A stretch of 51,758 nt of DNA from Deltaproteobacteria bacterium (GTDB lineage Bacteria; Desulfobacterota; DSM-4660; Desulfatiglandales; HGW-15): positions 1 through 51,758 of the forward strand of contig JAGVAP010000139.1 of assembly GCA_020060215.1 (NCBI GenBank), in the 5' to 3' direction. Positions 32,989-41,977 of this stretch are shown here, piece by piece; within the stretch, counting starts at the first letter, position 1; the number at the start of each line of letters is the position of its first letter. Position numbers and translations under genes: made by a program. The notes under the pieces were generated by a model, which searched no databases, was not told the origin of the DNA, and worked only from the letters and a program-made list of their open reading frames with translations.

Positions 32989-34509
32989 TCAGCTCCCCCC
33001 GTAGAGCTCCTTCACCCTTTTCCGATCGACCGATCCATCCTGGAGGAGGGGAAGCTCATCCACGAATTCCACCTGTCCGGGCTTCTTGTACCTCGCTATG
33101 CGCTCGCCCACAAAATCGATCAACTCCCGGGCCTGAAGGGGTTTTCCGGGCTTGAGCAGGCATACGGCCTTGATCCCCTCCTTCCACTTCGGGTCCGGGA
33201 CCCCGAACACGACCACCTTTTCCACGGAGGGGTGCTGAAGGATCACCTTCTCCACTTCGGCCGGGTATACGTTTTCTCCTCCGGGTTTGATCAGCTCTTT
33301 CTCCGCCTTTCGGCCTGCATACCAGAGAAATCCATCCTCGTCGAAGCGTCCCAGATCCCCGGTATGATGCCACCCCTCCCGAAAGGTATAGGCGGTTTCC
33401 TCGGGGAGGCCCCAATAGCCCTTGAACACCATGGGTCCCTTCACCGTGATCTCTCCAACCTTTCCAGGATCGACGGGATGGTCGTAGTCATCGACGAGCC
33501 GGACCTCAGCCAGGGGCAGGGCCCTCCCTGCCGAACCCGGCTTATCCCCGTACGGCCCGAAGGTGGCAAGGCACGAGGTCTCTGTCTGGCCGTAGAGGGC
33601 GTAGAAGGTGCCGCCGGTGCGATTCTGGAATCGTTCGATGGTCTCCGCCGTATCGATCCCGGTGACGGCCCGGAGAGAGGTCAGGTCGAGCCCCTTCTTC
33701 TCCCCCTCATCCAGGATGGAGGAGAGGATGGGGGAGAAGACCATCATGAAAGACACCCTCTTCTCCCGGATGAGCTCGGCCGCCTGGGCTGCATCGAATC
33801 TCTTCATGTTCAGATTCATCGCCCCCGCATGGAAACAGGAGGTGGTCATGAACAGTCCCCCCACGTGGAAAAGCGGAAGAAAGCAGAGATGGACGTCCCG
33901 ATGGCTTACCTGCATCTGGTAGATGAAGTGCATGTCCGCGCAGAGCACGTTGGCGTGGCTCAGCAGCGCACCCCTCGGTCGGCCCGCAACGGCAGCCGTG
34001 TGGATGATCACCATCCCGTCCTCGCTCCCCACCTCTTCGGGCAGAAAAGCTTCGCCCTCTTCAAGCAGCGAATCAAAGGGGGCGAATTCGCCGTCCTTGC
34101 CGGCAAAGGAGAAACAGCTCTTTACAAAGGGGAGCCCGGGCTTGAGGCTCCGCACCATGGGGTCGAACTCCTCATCCGCAAAGAGAAAGGCCGGTTCTCC
34201 GTCCTTGAGGACAAATCGGACCTCTTCTTCCGAGAGGCGCCAGTTGACCGGGAGGACGACGGCGCCCAGGGCCGCAGCGCCGCCCACCAGGAGGAAGTAC
34301 TCGAACGAATTCTTGGCGAGGATGGCGACCCGGTCCCCCTTGACGAGCCCTCGGCGCTTGAGCCCGGCGCTCACCCTCTCGACCAGACCTCTGCATTCCA
34401 GGTAACTGAAGCTGCGGCCGTCCTCGATATCGAACCAGGCCGGCTTGCTCCCGAAGGAGAGGCTGTTCCGGCGTATGACGTTGTAAAAAGTGAAATCATG
34501 CAGGCCCAT
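32989..34509 (-). CDS. Divergent acyl-CoA synthetase-like (ANL superfamily) protein
   Basis: 506 aa from MGLHDFTFYNVIRRN, with AGGAGG five bases before the ATG; a longer frame lacks a site. The overall ANL fold is clear: YGQTETSC, GWHHTGDLGRFDEDGFL, GGENVYPAEVE. Two key positions are unusual. The P-loop, normally TSGTTGKPKG, reads HTAAVAGRPRGALLSH, and the C-terminal catalytic lysine motif (usually TGK) reads QDGSVDRKRVKEL with Ser instead of Lys. It may use other residues, act on a special substrate, or lack adenylation activity. It has its own promoter and lies downstream of a canonical synthetase gene. Confidence 0.85.
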   Translation of the reverse strand: MGLHDFTFYNVIRRNSLSFGSKPAWFDIEDGRSFSYLECRGLVERVSAGLKRRGLVKGDRVAILAKNSFEYFLLVGGAAALGAVVLPVNWRLSEEEVRFVLKDGEPAFLFADEEFDPMVRSLKPGLPFVKSCFSFAGKDGEFAPFDSLLEEGEAFLPEEVGSEDGMVIIHTAAVAGRPRGALLSHANVLCADMHFIYQMQVSHRDVHLCFLPLFHVGGLFMTTSCFHAGAMNLNMKRFDAAQAAELIREKRVSFMMVFSPILSSILDEGEKKGLDLTSLRAVTGIDTAETIERFQNRTGGTFYALYGQTETSCLATFGPYGDKPGSAGRALPLAEVRLVDDYDHPVDPGKVGEITVKGPMVFKGYWGLPEETAYTFREGWHHTGDLGRFDEDGFLWYAGRKAEKELIKPGGENVYPAEVEKVILQHPSVEKVVVFGVPDPKWKEGIKAVCLLKPGKPLQARELIDFVGERIARYKKPGQVEFVDELPLLQDGSVDRKRVKELYGGS

Positions 34510-34678
34510 CTTGTCCTCCTTCAGGGGCGAGCCCTGGAAGTAGAGATTCACTGCGACTGCCCTGGGGCGGGTCGGCCGCGAAGAGGATGTCGGCTGGATG
34601 AGGCCGCGGAGATGGTTCGCAGGAGCTCGGCCTCCAAGGACGGCAGGGGGGCTTGATGGGCGTTCCCCTGCATCTGCA

Positions 34679-34708
34679 GTAATAGAGCGGATTGGAGACA
34701 AAAGTCAA
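34679..34708 (-). promoter_or_regulatory. Candidate promoter of the divergent acyl-CoA synthetase gene
   Basis: TTGACT, an 18-base spacer and TATTAC on the minus strand, about 165 bases before the ATG at 34509. The 394-base gap 34510-34903 otherwise holds a repeat (AGGTCGGAGGTTTGAGG near 34732-34755, shared with the dapA-dapB gap) and no supported gene. Confidence 0.45.
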
Positions 34709-34903
34709 GGGATGGGAGGGTGGAAAAGGCAGGAGGTCGGAGGTTTGAGGTTGGAGGCAAAGAGAACGAGCGAACCCTCCGGTCCCACCCCGGGGAAAAG
34801 GGGTCGGGGGGAGGCGGCAGAGACCATGCACGGAGGCCGGGAAAGACAAAAGAGGGACGGGTTTCCCCGTCCCTACGCCCTTCCTTATCGCCGGAACACA
34901 GGG

Positions 34904-36487
34904 TCAGTCCAATTTCTTGAAGGCTTCCTTGCGGCCGGTGTACTTCTCACGCATCTGGGGCTTCATGAGTTTCCCGGTGGGGTTTCTCATGACCCGGTCG
35001 AACGAGATCTTTCGCGGCCACTTGTATTTGGCCAGCCCGATCTTCTTGCAGAAGTCCAGGACCTCCTCTTCGGTCATGGTCTGGCCCTGTTTGACCTGGA
35101 TGATCGCCATGACCACTTCCACCAGCCGGTCGTCGGGGTAACCGATGCAGGCCACGTCGTCGATCTTGGGGTTCTGCATGATCGCATCCTCGATCTCCAC
35201 CGGGAAGATGTTTTCTCCTCCACTGGTGATCATGTCCTTCTTGCGATCCACGATGTAGAAGAACCCCTCCTCGTCCGTCTTCAGCAGATCGCCCGTATAC
35301 AGCCACCCGTCCCTGAGGGTGTCGGCGGTCATCTCCGGGTTCTGGAAATACCCTTTCATCATGCGGTTGGTCTTGAAGATCAGCTCGCCCACGTCGCCGG
35401 GAGGGAGCTCCCTGCCGTTGAAATCGACAATCTTTCCTTCGATCCCGAAGGTCGGTTTCCCGATGGAGCCCGGTTTCCGGAGCACATCCTCCGGATAGAG
35501 GTTGAAGAGACCTCCGCCCCCCCCCTCGGTGATCCCGTAGATGTTGGAGACGGCGCAGGGCAGGGTCTCCACGAGACCCTTCATGATCTCGAAGGGGACG
35601 GGCTGGGCGCCGATCTCCAGGTATTTCCATGAGGAGAGGTCATAATCCGAAAGTTTGATCTGGCCGCCCTTCAGGGCATTGAGAAGGCCGACCGCGACCG
35701 GCACCACGAAGAGGATATCGGTCCCTTTCTCTTCCGCGAGGGCCTGGAGGATCCACTTGGGCTCGGTGAATTCCCGGAGCAGGGTGCCGACCGCTCCCGT
35801 CGCGTAAAAGGGGGCCCAAAGGAACATGGTGCCGCTGTGATAGAGCGGGAGGAAGAAGACGTAGTTGTCGTTCTTCTCCACGAAGTAGCTCATCCCGTTA
35901 CCGATGGCGGTGTTGTTCAGGGAGTAGTGGGTGTGGAGCACCGCCTTGGGCTTTCCGGTGGTGCCCGATGTGAACATCATCGCGAGGTCGTGCTGATCGT
36001 CCACATCCACCAGGGCCTCGGACGTGTCTCCGTAGGCGGCCAGGGTCTTATAGTCGATCATGTCCCCCGGGGCCCCGTCCCCCACGCAGATGTAGCTCTT
36101 CACGGTCCGGAGCTCTTCCCGGACGGGCTGGACCACGGGCAGGAATTCCGAACCGAGGATGAAGACCTTGGGGTTGCAGACCTCGGCCGCATAGAGGATG
36201 TCCGGCCCGGAGAAGCGGAAATTCAGGGGCACGACCACCGCCCCCAACTTGATGATGCCGTAGTACGTGATCAGCCACTCCAGGCTGTTGTTCTGGAGAT
36301 GCATGACGAAATCGCCGTCTTTGATGCCCATCTCCTTGGAGAGGTAATTGGCGGTCCTGTTGATCTCGTCGTTGAACTGCTTCCACGTGAGGGTCCTCCG
36401 GAGACCTTTGGAGGGCGTCCTCTCGATCAGGCAGACCTTGTTCGGCAGATGGCGAGCGTGGATCCTGGCATAGCTGGCATAGTTCAT
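34904..36487 (-). CDS. Acyl-CoA synthetase (long-chain/aryl type)
   Basis: 527 aa with a complete ANL motif set: P-loop MFTSGTTGKPKAV, YGITEGGGG, GWLYTGDLLKTDEEGF, DRKKDMITSGGENIFPVEIE, and the catalytic Lys in NPTGKLMKPQMREKY. It activates a carboxylic acid to its CoA thioester through an acyl-adenylate. Substrate is unknown. It starts 59 bases after dctM, so it is probably cotranscribed with the TRAP transporter and may activate the imported acid. Confidence 0.92.
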   Translation of the reverse strand: MNYASYARIHARHLPNKVCLIERTPSKGLRRTLTWKQFNDEINRTANYLSKEMGIKDGDFVMHLQNNSLEWLITYYGIIKLGAVVVPLNFRFSGPDILYAAEVCNPKVFILGSEFLPVVQPVREELRTVKSYICVGDGAPGDMIDYKTLAAYGDTSEALVDVDDQHDLAMMFTSGTTGKPKAVLHTHYSLNNTAIGNGMSYFVEKNDNYVFFLPLYHSGTMFLWAPFYATGAVGTLLREFTEPKWILQALAEEKGTDILFVVPVAVGLLNALKGGQIKLSDYDLSSWKYLEIGAQPVPFEIMKGLVETLPCAVSNIYGITEGGGGGLFNLYPEDVLRKPGSIGKPTFGIEGKIVDFNGRELPPGDVGELIFKTNRMMKGYFQNPEMTADTLRDGWLYTGDLLKTDEEGFFYIVDRKKDMITSGGENIFPVEIEDAIMQNPKIDDVACIGYPDDRLVEVVMAIIQVKQGQTMTEEEVLDFCKKIGLAKYKWPRKISFDRVMRNPTGKLMKPQMREKYTGRKEAFKKLD

Positions 36488-36546
36488 GGATCAAACACCT
36501 CCTTCACTTCGGATGGCCCGAGAGATCCCCGGGCCGACCCCAAGCA

Positions 36547-37851
36547 CTATTTAATCAGACTGGGCAGGTAAGTGGCGATCTGGGGGAAAATTAGCAGGAC
36601 GAAGCAACAAACCCACAGGGCAATCAGGTAAGGCACCGTCCCCCTGAAGATCTCCATGACCGGTGTCTCCTTGTCCACGGCGAACACGACGTAGACATTG
36701 GCGCCCACAGGCGGTGTCAGCACGCCCATCCCCAGGGCCAGCGTCATGATCACTCCGAACCATGTCCCGTCGAAGCCCAGCTTCATTGCCGCCGGGTAAA
36801 AAATAGGTATGGTCAGCAAAACCATCGCCAAGGCATCGACGACGCAACCCATGATCATCAGCATGACGAGGATGGCAATTGCGATAACCCAGGGCGGCAG
36901 AGGGAGTGCCACCACCCAGTCCGCCACAAGCATGGGAAGGCGAGTCAGGCCGAGAAATTCCCCGTAGATGGCTGCCGCACCCACCAGGAACATGACCATG
37001 GTCGACGTGCGGACGGTGTCTTTCAGCGAGTTCACGAACCCCTTCCAGGTGAGCGCCCGCCTGGCCAACACCACCACCAGCGTGGCAAAACAGCCCACCG
37101 ACCCGGCCTCCGTGCCCGTGAACAACCCCGCCAGCAGCCCTCCGATCACGGCCACAAAGATGATGATGACCTCTATCCCCCCTTTGGCCAGCGCCATCAA
37201 CCTTTCATTCCAGGGAAAACTCGGGCCGGCCGGTGCCTTGGTCGAATCCAGGGCTACCACCACCCAAGTGCCGGCCATGAAAAGCGCCATCAGAAGGAGG
37301 CCGGGAAAGATACCGGCAATGAAAAGCTTGGCCACGCTCTCCGCCGTGATACTGGCATAGACGATGAAGATGACGCTGGGCGGGATCAGCACCCCCAGGA
37401 TCCCCGAGGCCGCGATATTGGCGGTGGCCAGAGAGCGACTGTAACCCCGTTTCTTCATCTCGGGTAATGCCAGGGTCGCGAACGTCGCCGAAGTGGCCGT
37501 GGTAGAACCGCAGATGGCGCCGAAAGCGGCGCAGGCCAAGGTGGTGGCCATGGCCAGGCCACCCTTCAGCCGGCCCACCAGCTTGTATGCGGCCTCGTAC
37601 AGATGCGCGCCGATGCCGGAGTGGTACCCGATGTAGCCCATCCAGGTGAAAAGGGGAACAACCACCAGGGCATAGTTGGCAAACGTAGAGTACATGATCG
37701 TGGACGCAGCACCTAGCGCGGCCGAGGTACCCTTAATCCATCCAATACCGCCCATCCCCAGCACCAGCATTACGAAAGCCACAGGCATGCGGGAAGCAAG
37801 AAGCACAATGAGGGCAACCACGGAAATGATACCGATCAGCTCACGCTCCAT
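36547..37851 (-). CDS. dctM: TRAP transporter large permease subunit
   Basis: 434 aa with about 12 hydrophobic segments. MPVAFVMLVLGMGG, FGAICGSTTATSATFA, GILGVLIPPSVIFIVYA and GVLTPPVGANVYV are typical of the DctM (4TMS plus 8TMS) family. The ATG at 37851 has GGAGG five bases upstream and overlaps the dctQ end by 11 bases. It carries the transport pathway for the sodium-driven uptake of organic acids. Confidence 0.95.
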   Translation of the reverse strand: MERELIGIISVVALIVLLASRMPVAFVMLVLGMGGIGWIKGTSAALGAASTIMYSTFANYALVVVPLFTWMGYIGYHSGIGAHLYEAAYKLVGRLKGGLAMATTLACAAFGAICGSTTATSATFATLALPEMKKRGYSRSLATANIAASGILGVLIPPSVIFIVYASITAESVAKLFIAGIFPGLLLMALFMAGTWVVVALDSTKAPAGPSFPWNERLMALAKGGIEVIIIFVAVIGGLLAGLFTGTEAGSVGCFATLVVVLARRALTWKGFVNSLKDTVRTSTMVMFLVGAAAIYGEFLGLTRLPMLVADWVVALPLPPWVIAIAILVMLMIMGCVVDALAMVLLTIPIFYPAAMKLGFDGTWFGVIMTLALGMGVLTPPVGANVYVVFAVDKETPVMEIFRGTVPYLIALWVCCFVLLIFPQIATYLPSLIK

Positions 37852-38344
37852 CTCCACCTCCTCTTCGAATCACCATCACAGCCCGAATCACGTCCCTGAC
37901 AAGTACCACGCATGCCAGCGCCAGCGAAAAGGCGATCAAGAACATAAAAGGATGCCTGGGGATTTCCAGAACGCCCGTGACCCATCCGTATCTGTAATTT
38001 CGAATGGCCATTTCGACCACTCCCAGGGTGAGCCAGATAGTAAAGCCAAGGGCAATAACACCGGTGACCAGGTCGAAGCCGGCCTGCACCCGGGGCCGAA
38101 AGAGGTCCACCACGAGACCCACCGCGACATGCCCTCTCAAGAACGTAAGGTAACCGATTCCCATGCTCAGTATCACGGACGCTATCAGCTCCACAACCTC
38201 GTGGGTGCCGGGAACCGGCTCGCCGATAGCTTGATACCTGATCACATCGGTTACCACCAGGGCCATACACGCCACAATGGCGAACATGGCCACCCACGCC
38301 ATCTTCTCCGTGATAAACCGCATCGCATTTTCGAAAGCATTCAT
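37841..38344 (-). CDS. dctQ: TRAP transporter small permease subunit
   Basis: 167 aa from MNAFENAMRF with GGAGGG four bases before the ATG; a longer frame enters a palindromic repeat. Four membrane segments (for example MFAIVACMALVVTDVI and FMFLIAFSLALACVVLV) and the RGHVAVGLVVDLF loop fit DctQ. It works with DctM and the binding protein DctP. A 283-base gap with a repeat separates it from dctP. Confidence 0.92.
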   Translation of the reverse strand: MNAFENAMRFITEKMAWVAMFAIVACMALVVTDVIRYQAIGEPVPGTHEVVELIASVILSMGIGYLTFLRGHVAVGLVVDLFRPRVQAGFDLVTGVIALGFTIWLTLGVVEMAIRNYRYGWVTGVLEIPRHPFMFLIAFSLALACVVLVRDVIRAVMVIRRGGGDGA

Positions 38345-38420
38345 CCGGCCCTCCTGTGTCTTCCAGCAGAGAATCAGGACGGTTTCGTAAAAAGCCCCGA
38401 CACGCTTTCCGTTCATGCTC

Positions 38421-38488
38421 CGATACCTCAATGCGAACGCAAGCCCGGCCCCTCAGGGTTGCGTTCCGGCGGTCGCACTGAGGTATCG
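38421..38488. repeat. Inverted repeat CGATACCTCARTGCGA between dctP and dctQ
   Basis: CGATACCTCAATGCGAACGC (from 38421) faces GCACTGAGGTATCG (to 38488). A single related unit, CGATACCTCAGGGCGAACG, lies after fabD at 47788-47806. As an RNA hairpin in the dctPQM transcript it could stabilise the dctP part, which is usually needed in excess. No gene is seen in the gap. Confidence 0.6.
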
Positions 38489-38627
38489 AAGTGTGAACGC
38501 CACTTTCCACGAAGCCGTCAATCAGGGTTTCCCGCAAAGAGTCAGGGTACCACGGCGTTTCTGCCCGGGGTACCCCAACTCCTTACCATCCATTGACCGA
38601 GATCACGCCAAATCCATGTTGATGATC

Positions 38628-39752
38628 CTATTTTTTCCCGGTGGGCGGCGTCGGCTGAGTCGGCCAGCTGTGCGTCCAGGTGGAATACGGGGGTGTCGTG
38701 CTGTAATGCTTGTCCAGTTCCCGGTACTTGTCCCATACCGCCTTCTTGGTCGCGTCCCCGCCGATCCATTTTTCGATGAGACCGGCTGTTGATTTGACCC
38801 ATTTGGCGTATTCGGCCGGATTCTCTTTGCTCGGGTCATAGTAGCTGTAGCCCTCGAGTTTTTTCATGTACTCCAAGCCATCCGCCTCACCCCATGTCCT
38901 CAACTGGCCGTAGTATGCAGGATACGCAGCGTTGACCTCATCGATGATCTTCCTCACCTCTGCCGGCAGGTCATTATAGGTATCCTTGTTCATCACCTTG
39001 AAAAACACGAAGTGGTAGCTGAATGGAGCGGAGACCACATGCCGCACATAATTGCCCAGACCGAAGCCCTTGGGCGTGTCCGTGGGACAGAGGATGCCGT
39101 CGATCAGTTTGGCCTCAAACCTCTCGAGTGCCACACTCATGGGTGCAAAGAGCGGTTTTGCCCCCAGGGTTTCGATGCACGCCACGGATGCGGGGTTGGC
39201 CGCTCGCACGGTCTTACCAGAAAAGTCGGCCTGCGTTCGAATGTCTTTGCCGGGCACCATGAGGAAGTATCCCGGTCCAGTGGACCAGAAGTGCATCAGC
39301 TTCATTTTTGTGCGGTCGAACTGTTTCTGCAGCGCGGGCATCTGCTCATGAAGTGCCTGTATGGTCAGGGACATCGTGTAAGCATTCTTTCTGTTCAGCT
39401 CGCCCGGGTACTCGGGACCGGCCCACAAGGGGAATACGCCGGGACTATAGCCCGGTCCGCTCGTCCCGACATCGTACGTTCCGGATTCAATACCGTCCAA
39501 CAGCTTCGCCGGATGCACGCCGAAGAACTCGGTCCAGACGATCTCGTAGTCCTTGGTCTCGGCCATGACGCGGTCCGATATGGTCTTCATCCAGTTCTTG
39601 TGCCCGATTGCGGCCTGGAAGTCCACAGCCGGCCAGAAGGTGGCGAAATCGAGATCGATCTTCTTGCGGGCACTAGCGGGCGCAGACCAGGCAAGAACAA
39701 CCACGCTCACAGCCAACACTACTGCCAAAGCGATTAGGGATATTTTCTTCAC
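38628..39752 (-). CDS. dctP: TRAP transporter periplasmic substrate-binding protein
   Basis: 374 aa from a GTG with AAAGGAGGGG five bases upstream. The signal peptide ISLIALAVVLAVSVVVLAW ends with APASA. The mature part has DctP features: FGVHPAKLLDGIESGTYDVG, AADFSGKTVRA-type segment (RTQADFSGKTVRAANPAS) and VALERFEAKLIDGI. It captures an organic acid, and the conserved Arg in GKTVRA likely pairs with the carboxylate. Its identity within the family (C4, keto acid, aromatic) cannot be told from sequence by eye. Confidence 0.95.
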   Translation of the reverse strand: MKKISLIALAVVLAVSVVVLAWSAPASARKKIDLDFATFWPAVDFQAAIGHKNWMKTISDRVMAETKDYEIVWTEFFGVHPAKLLDGIESGTYDVGTSGPGYSPGVFPLWAGPEYPGELNRKNAYTMSLTIQALHEQMPALQKQFDRTKMKLMHFWSTGPGYFLMVPGKDIRTQADFSGKTVRAANPASVACIETLGAKPLFAPMSVALERFEAKLIDGILCPTDTPKGFGLGNYVRHVVSAPFSYHFVFFKVMNKDTYNDLPAEVRKIIDEVNAAYPAYYGQLRTWGEADGLEYMKKLEGYSYYDPSKENPAEYAKWVKSTAGLIEKWIGGDATKKAVWDKYRELDKHYSTTPPYSTWTHSWPTQPTPPTGKK

Positions 39753-39936
39753 TTTTTCCCCTCCTTTTCTTTGTCTTGGTTCCGTCTGAAGCTGCCTCCG
39801 CATGAGGCCGTCCACCGATTCGCGCGTCTACTGTTCCTTGGCCCTCGAATCACCCCCTTTCAGCCACCAGGGCGTATTTAGTGCCTGGATCCTTCTTGGT
39901 TTTTCCGTGTGGTTTTTCCTTGGGTCTGAGAAAGAC

Positions 39937-40221
39937 TCAGGGAATGAACGTTTCAACTCCATGACCCGCTCCCAGGGCTTGAGGCGCTCGTCCGGAGCCG
40001 GCGAAGACGGGGGTGAGGGTCTTCAGGAAACACCGGCGAACATCTCGGGGTATTTCGGCTATCGTCCCAGCAACGCCCCCGATAATCCGGTTCGGGTCCC
40101 GATGCGCGGGACGCTCCGGACGGCAGACCTGTATGCCGTCCTGGTCAAACCGGGAGGTCAGGAAGGGAAGAACAATATCCTGGTCGGAGGATAGGACCGT
40201 GACGCTCTTGAAAAGATCCAT
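39937..40221 (-). CDS. Weakly supported 94-aa ORF in the dctP leader region
   Basis: 94 aa starting MDLFKSVTVLSSDQDIVLPF, with GGAG five bases before the ATG. No family is recognised and the composition (Pro, Arg, Gly) is near random for GC-rich DNA. It lies in the 658-base gap between the response regulator and dctP, downstream of the candidate dctP promoter, so it would be in the leader of that transcript. It may be a decayed gene or untranslated. Nothing else is seen in the gap. Confidence 0.25.
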   Translation of the reverse strand: MDLFKSVTVLSSDQDIVLPFLTSRFDQDGIQVCRPERPAHRDPNRIIGGVAGTIAEIPRDVRRCFLKTLTPVFAGSGRAPQALGAGHGVETFIP

Positions 40222-40333
40222 GGTGTCTCCGCTGCTTGGTCAAGGGTTGGTGGAAGGGTGAGCCTTCTCGAACGCTTAGGGGAATAGATCTTCTTTTCTC
40301 GACCGTGTGGTCATGTCAGGGTCACAGTGAGTT

Positions 40334-40363
40334 CGTATACTGTATACCGTACTCCCCTGTCAA
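40334..40363 (-). promoter_or_regulatory. Candidate dctPQM promoter overlapped by a GTATAC-N-GTATAC operator
   Basis: On the minus strand TTGACA (40363-40358) is followed after 18 bases by TATACG (40339-40334). GTATACaGTATAC (40347-40335) covers the spacer end and the -10. Such short GTATAC dyads resemble sites of GntR/FadR-subfamily repressors, which often control TRAP operons. No GntR gene is in the window. The leader to dctP would be about 575 bases. Confidence 0.5.
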
Positions 40364-40410
40364 GCTCGTTTTAAGGGATGTAACGACTTGTTACAGCAGG
40401 ATCAGATGCG

Positions 40411-40920
40411 CTAATAGCTCGTCAGTTGCTTGAGCTTCTCATCCCAAAACTTCTTATGATCTTCTCTCCAATTCGGACCTCTGAAATTCATCCTTTCGTG
40501 AAAGAAAGGGCCGAGTCTCTCGAACCACTTGACCCACGGGTTTCTTCCTTTCTCTCTGGCCTCAATGACATCTGCGACAAACAGATCGATCTTCCCTATT
40601 TCGTCCTTGGGAACATAATAGGAAGCTCCCTCTTCCGCGGATTTCTTCAGGGTGTCTTCGTTCAAGGCATGGGCGGTGAGCATCAGCGTCGGGATGTCTT
40701 TTTCTTTGGCCATCTCGAGAAGTTCGAATCCTCGAACGCCCATGATGTCAAGAACGACAGCATCGTAGCTGTATGTTTCAAGAAGCTCTTTTGCCTCCTC
40801 GAATGTAGATGCACGATCGATCATGCAGATGCTCAGAAGCTCAGTCAGAGAATCCAGAATGTCGGGTTCGTCATCAACGATCAGTACCTTTTTCCCTTGA
40901 AGCAGTTCTTTTGTTTCCAT
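40411..40920 (-). CDS. Stand-alone response regulator (receiver domain)
   Basis: 169 aa from METKELLQGKK, with AAGGAGG and GGGAG upstream. Receiver domain 10-125: VLIVDDEPDI acidic pocket, phosphorylatable Asp in AVVLDIMG, Thr in LTAHA, Lys in YVPKDE. The remaining 45 residues (WVKWFERLGPFFHERMNFRG) are aromatic and basic, without an evident HTH or enzyme domain. No histidine kinase is adjacent. It lies between the TRAP operon and the divergent TetR gene and may act by protein contact. Confidence 0.88.
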   Translation of the reverse strand: METKELLQGKKVLIVDDEPDILDSLTELLSICMIDRASTFEEAKELLETYSYDAVVLDIMGVRGFELLEMAKEKDIPTLMLTAHALNEDTLKKSAEEGASYYVPKDEIGKIDLFVADVIEAREKGRNPWVKWFERLGPFFHERMNFRGPNWREDHKKFWDEKLKQLTSY

Positions 40921-41047
40921 CTCCCTGCCCTCCTTTGAAAAGCATTCATTGCGCTTCCCCGTTGTATTCACTCTCAAAAGCCGCTTATCCCGGGGGAAGC
41001 GTCCAAGCGTTCCGGAGGAAACCGTCCGGTTCTATCGGAGCGAACCA

Positions 41048-41087
41048 CTCTGAAATTTTATTTTTCAGAGTTGCTGTCCTTTGTCAA
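41048..41087 (-). promoter_or_regulatory. Response-regulator promoter with an 8-bp dyad over the -10
   Basis: TTGACA on the minus strand (41087-41082), then after 17 bases an A/T-rich -10 candidate. The dyad CTCTGAAA/TTTCAGAG (41048-41055 and 41063-41070, 7-base centre) overlaps the -10 region. It lies about 130 bases before the regulator ATG. Confidence 0.4.
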
Positions 41088-41240
41088 GTCCTATTGTTTT
41101 CTATGGATTCTCCTTTGGGGTCGATTTTTGCGCGCATGGTAAACGATCCGATCGAAGGTTTGCATCGGGGATGGTGCCCGGAACGGCTTCCTCACCACGG
41201 CCGGGACTCTCATTCTATCCAGGCGGGAGCACCAAAAGGC

Positions 41241-41286
41241 TTGACACCGTGATCACGGGGATGTTAGTGAATGAATGATCATTCAT
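41241..41286 (+). promoter_or_regulatory. TetR-gene promoter and FadR-like palindromic operator
   Basis: TTGACA (41241-41246) with a weak -10 near 41264. The perfect 16-bp palindrome ATGAATGATCATTCAT (41271-41286) follows immediately and ends 11 bases before the chosen start at 41298. It resembles the TGAATGA...TCATTCA boxes of TetR-family FadR regulators, suggesting autoregulation. Confidence 0.6.
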
Positions 41287-41297
41287 CGGCGGAACTC

Positions 41298-41909
<612 letters not shown>

Positions 41910-41977
41910 TCGGTTTCAGCCGCTTGCCAAGACCAGAGATGGTCCACTAGATCCGAACAAGGGAATAGGAGGAAAAC

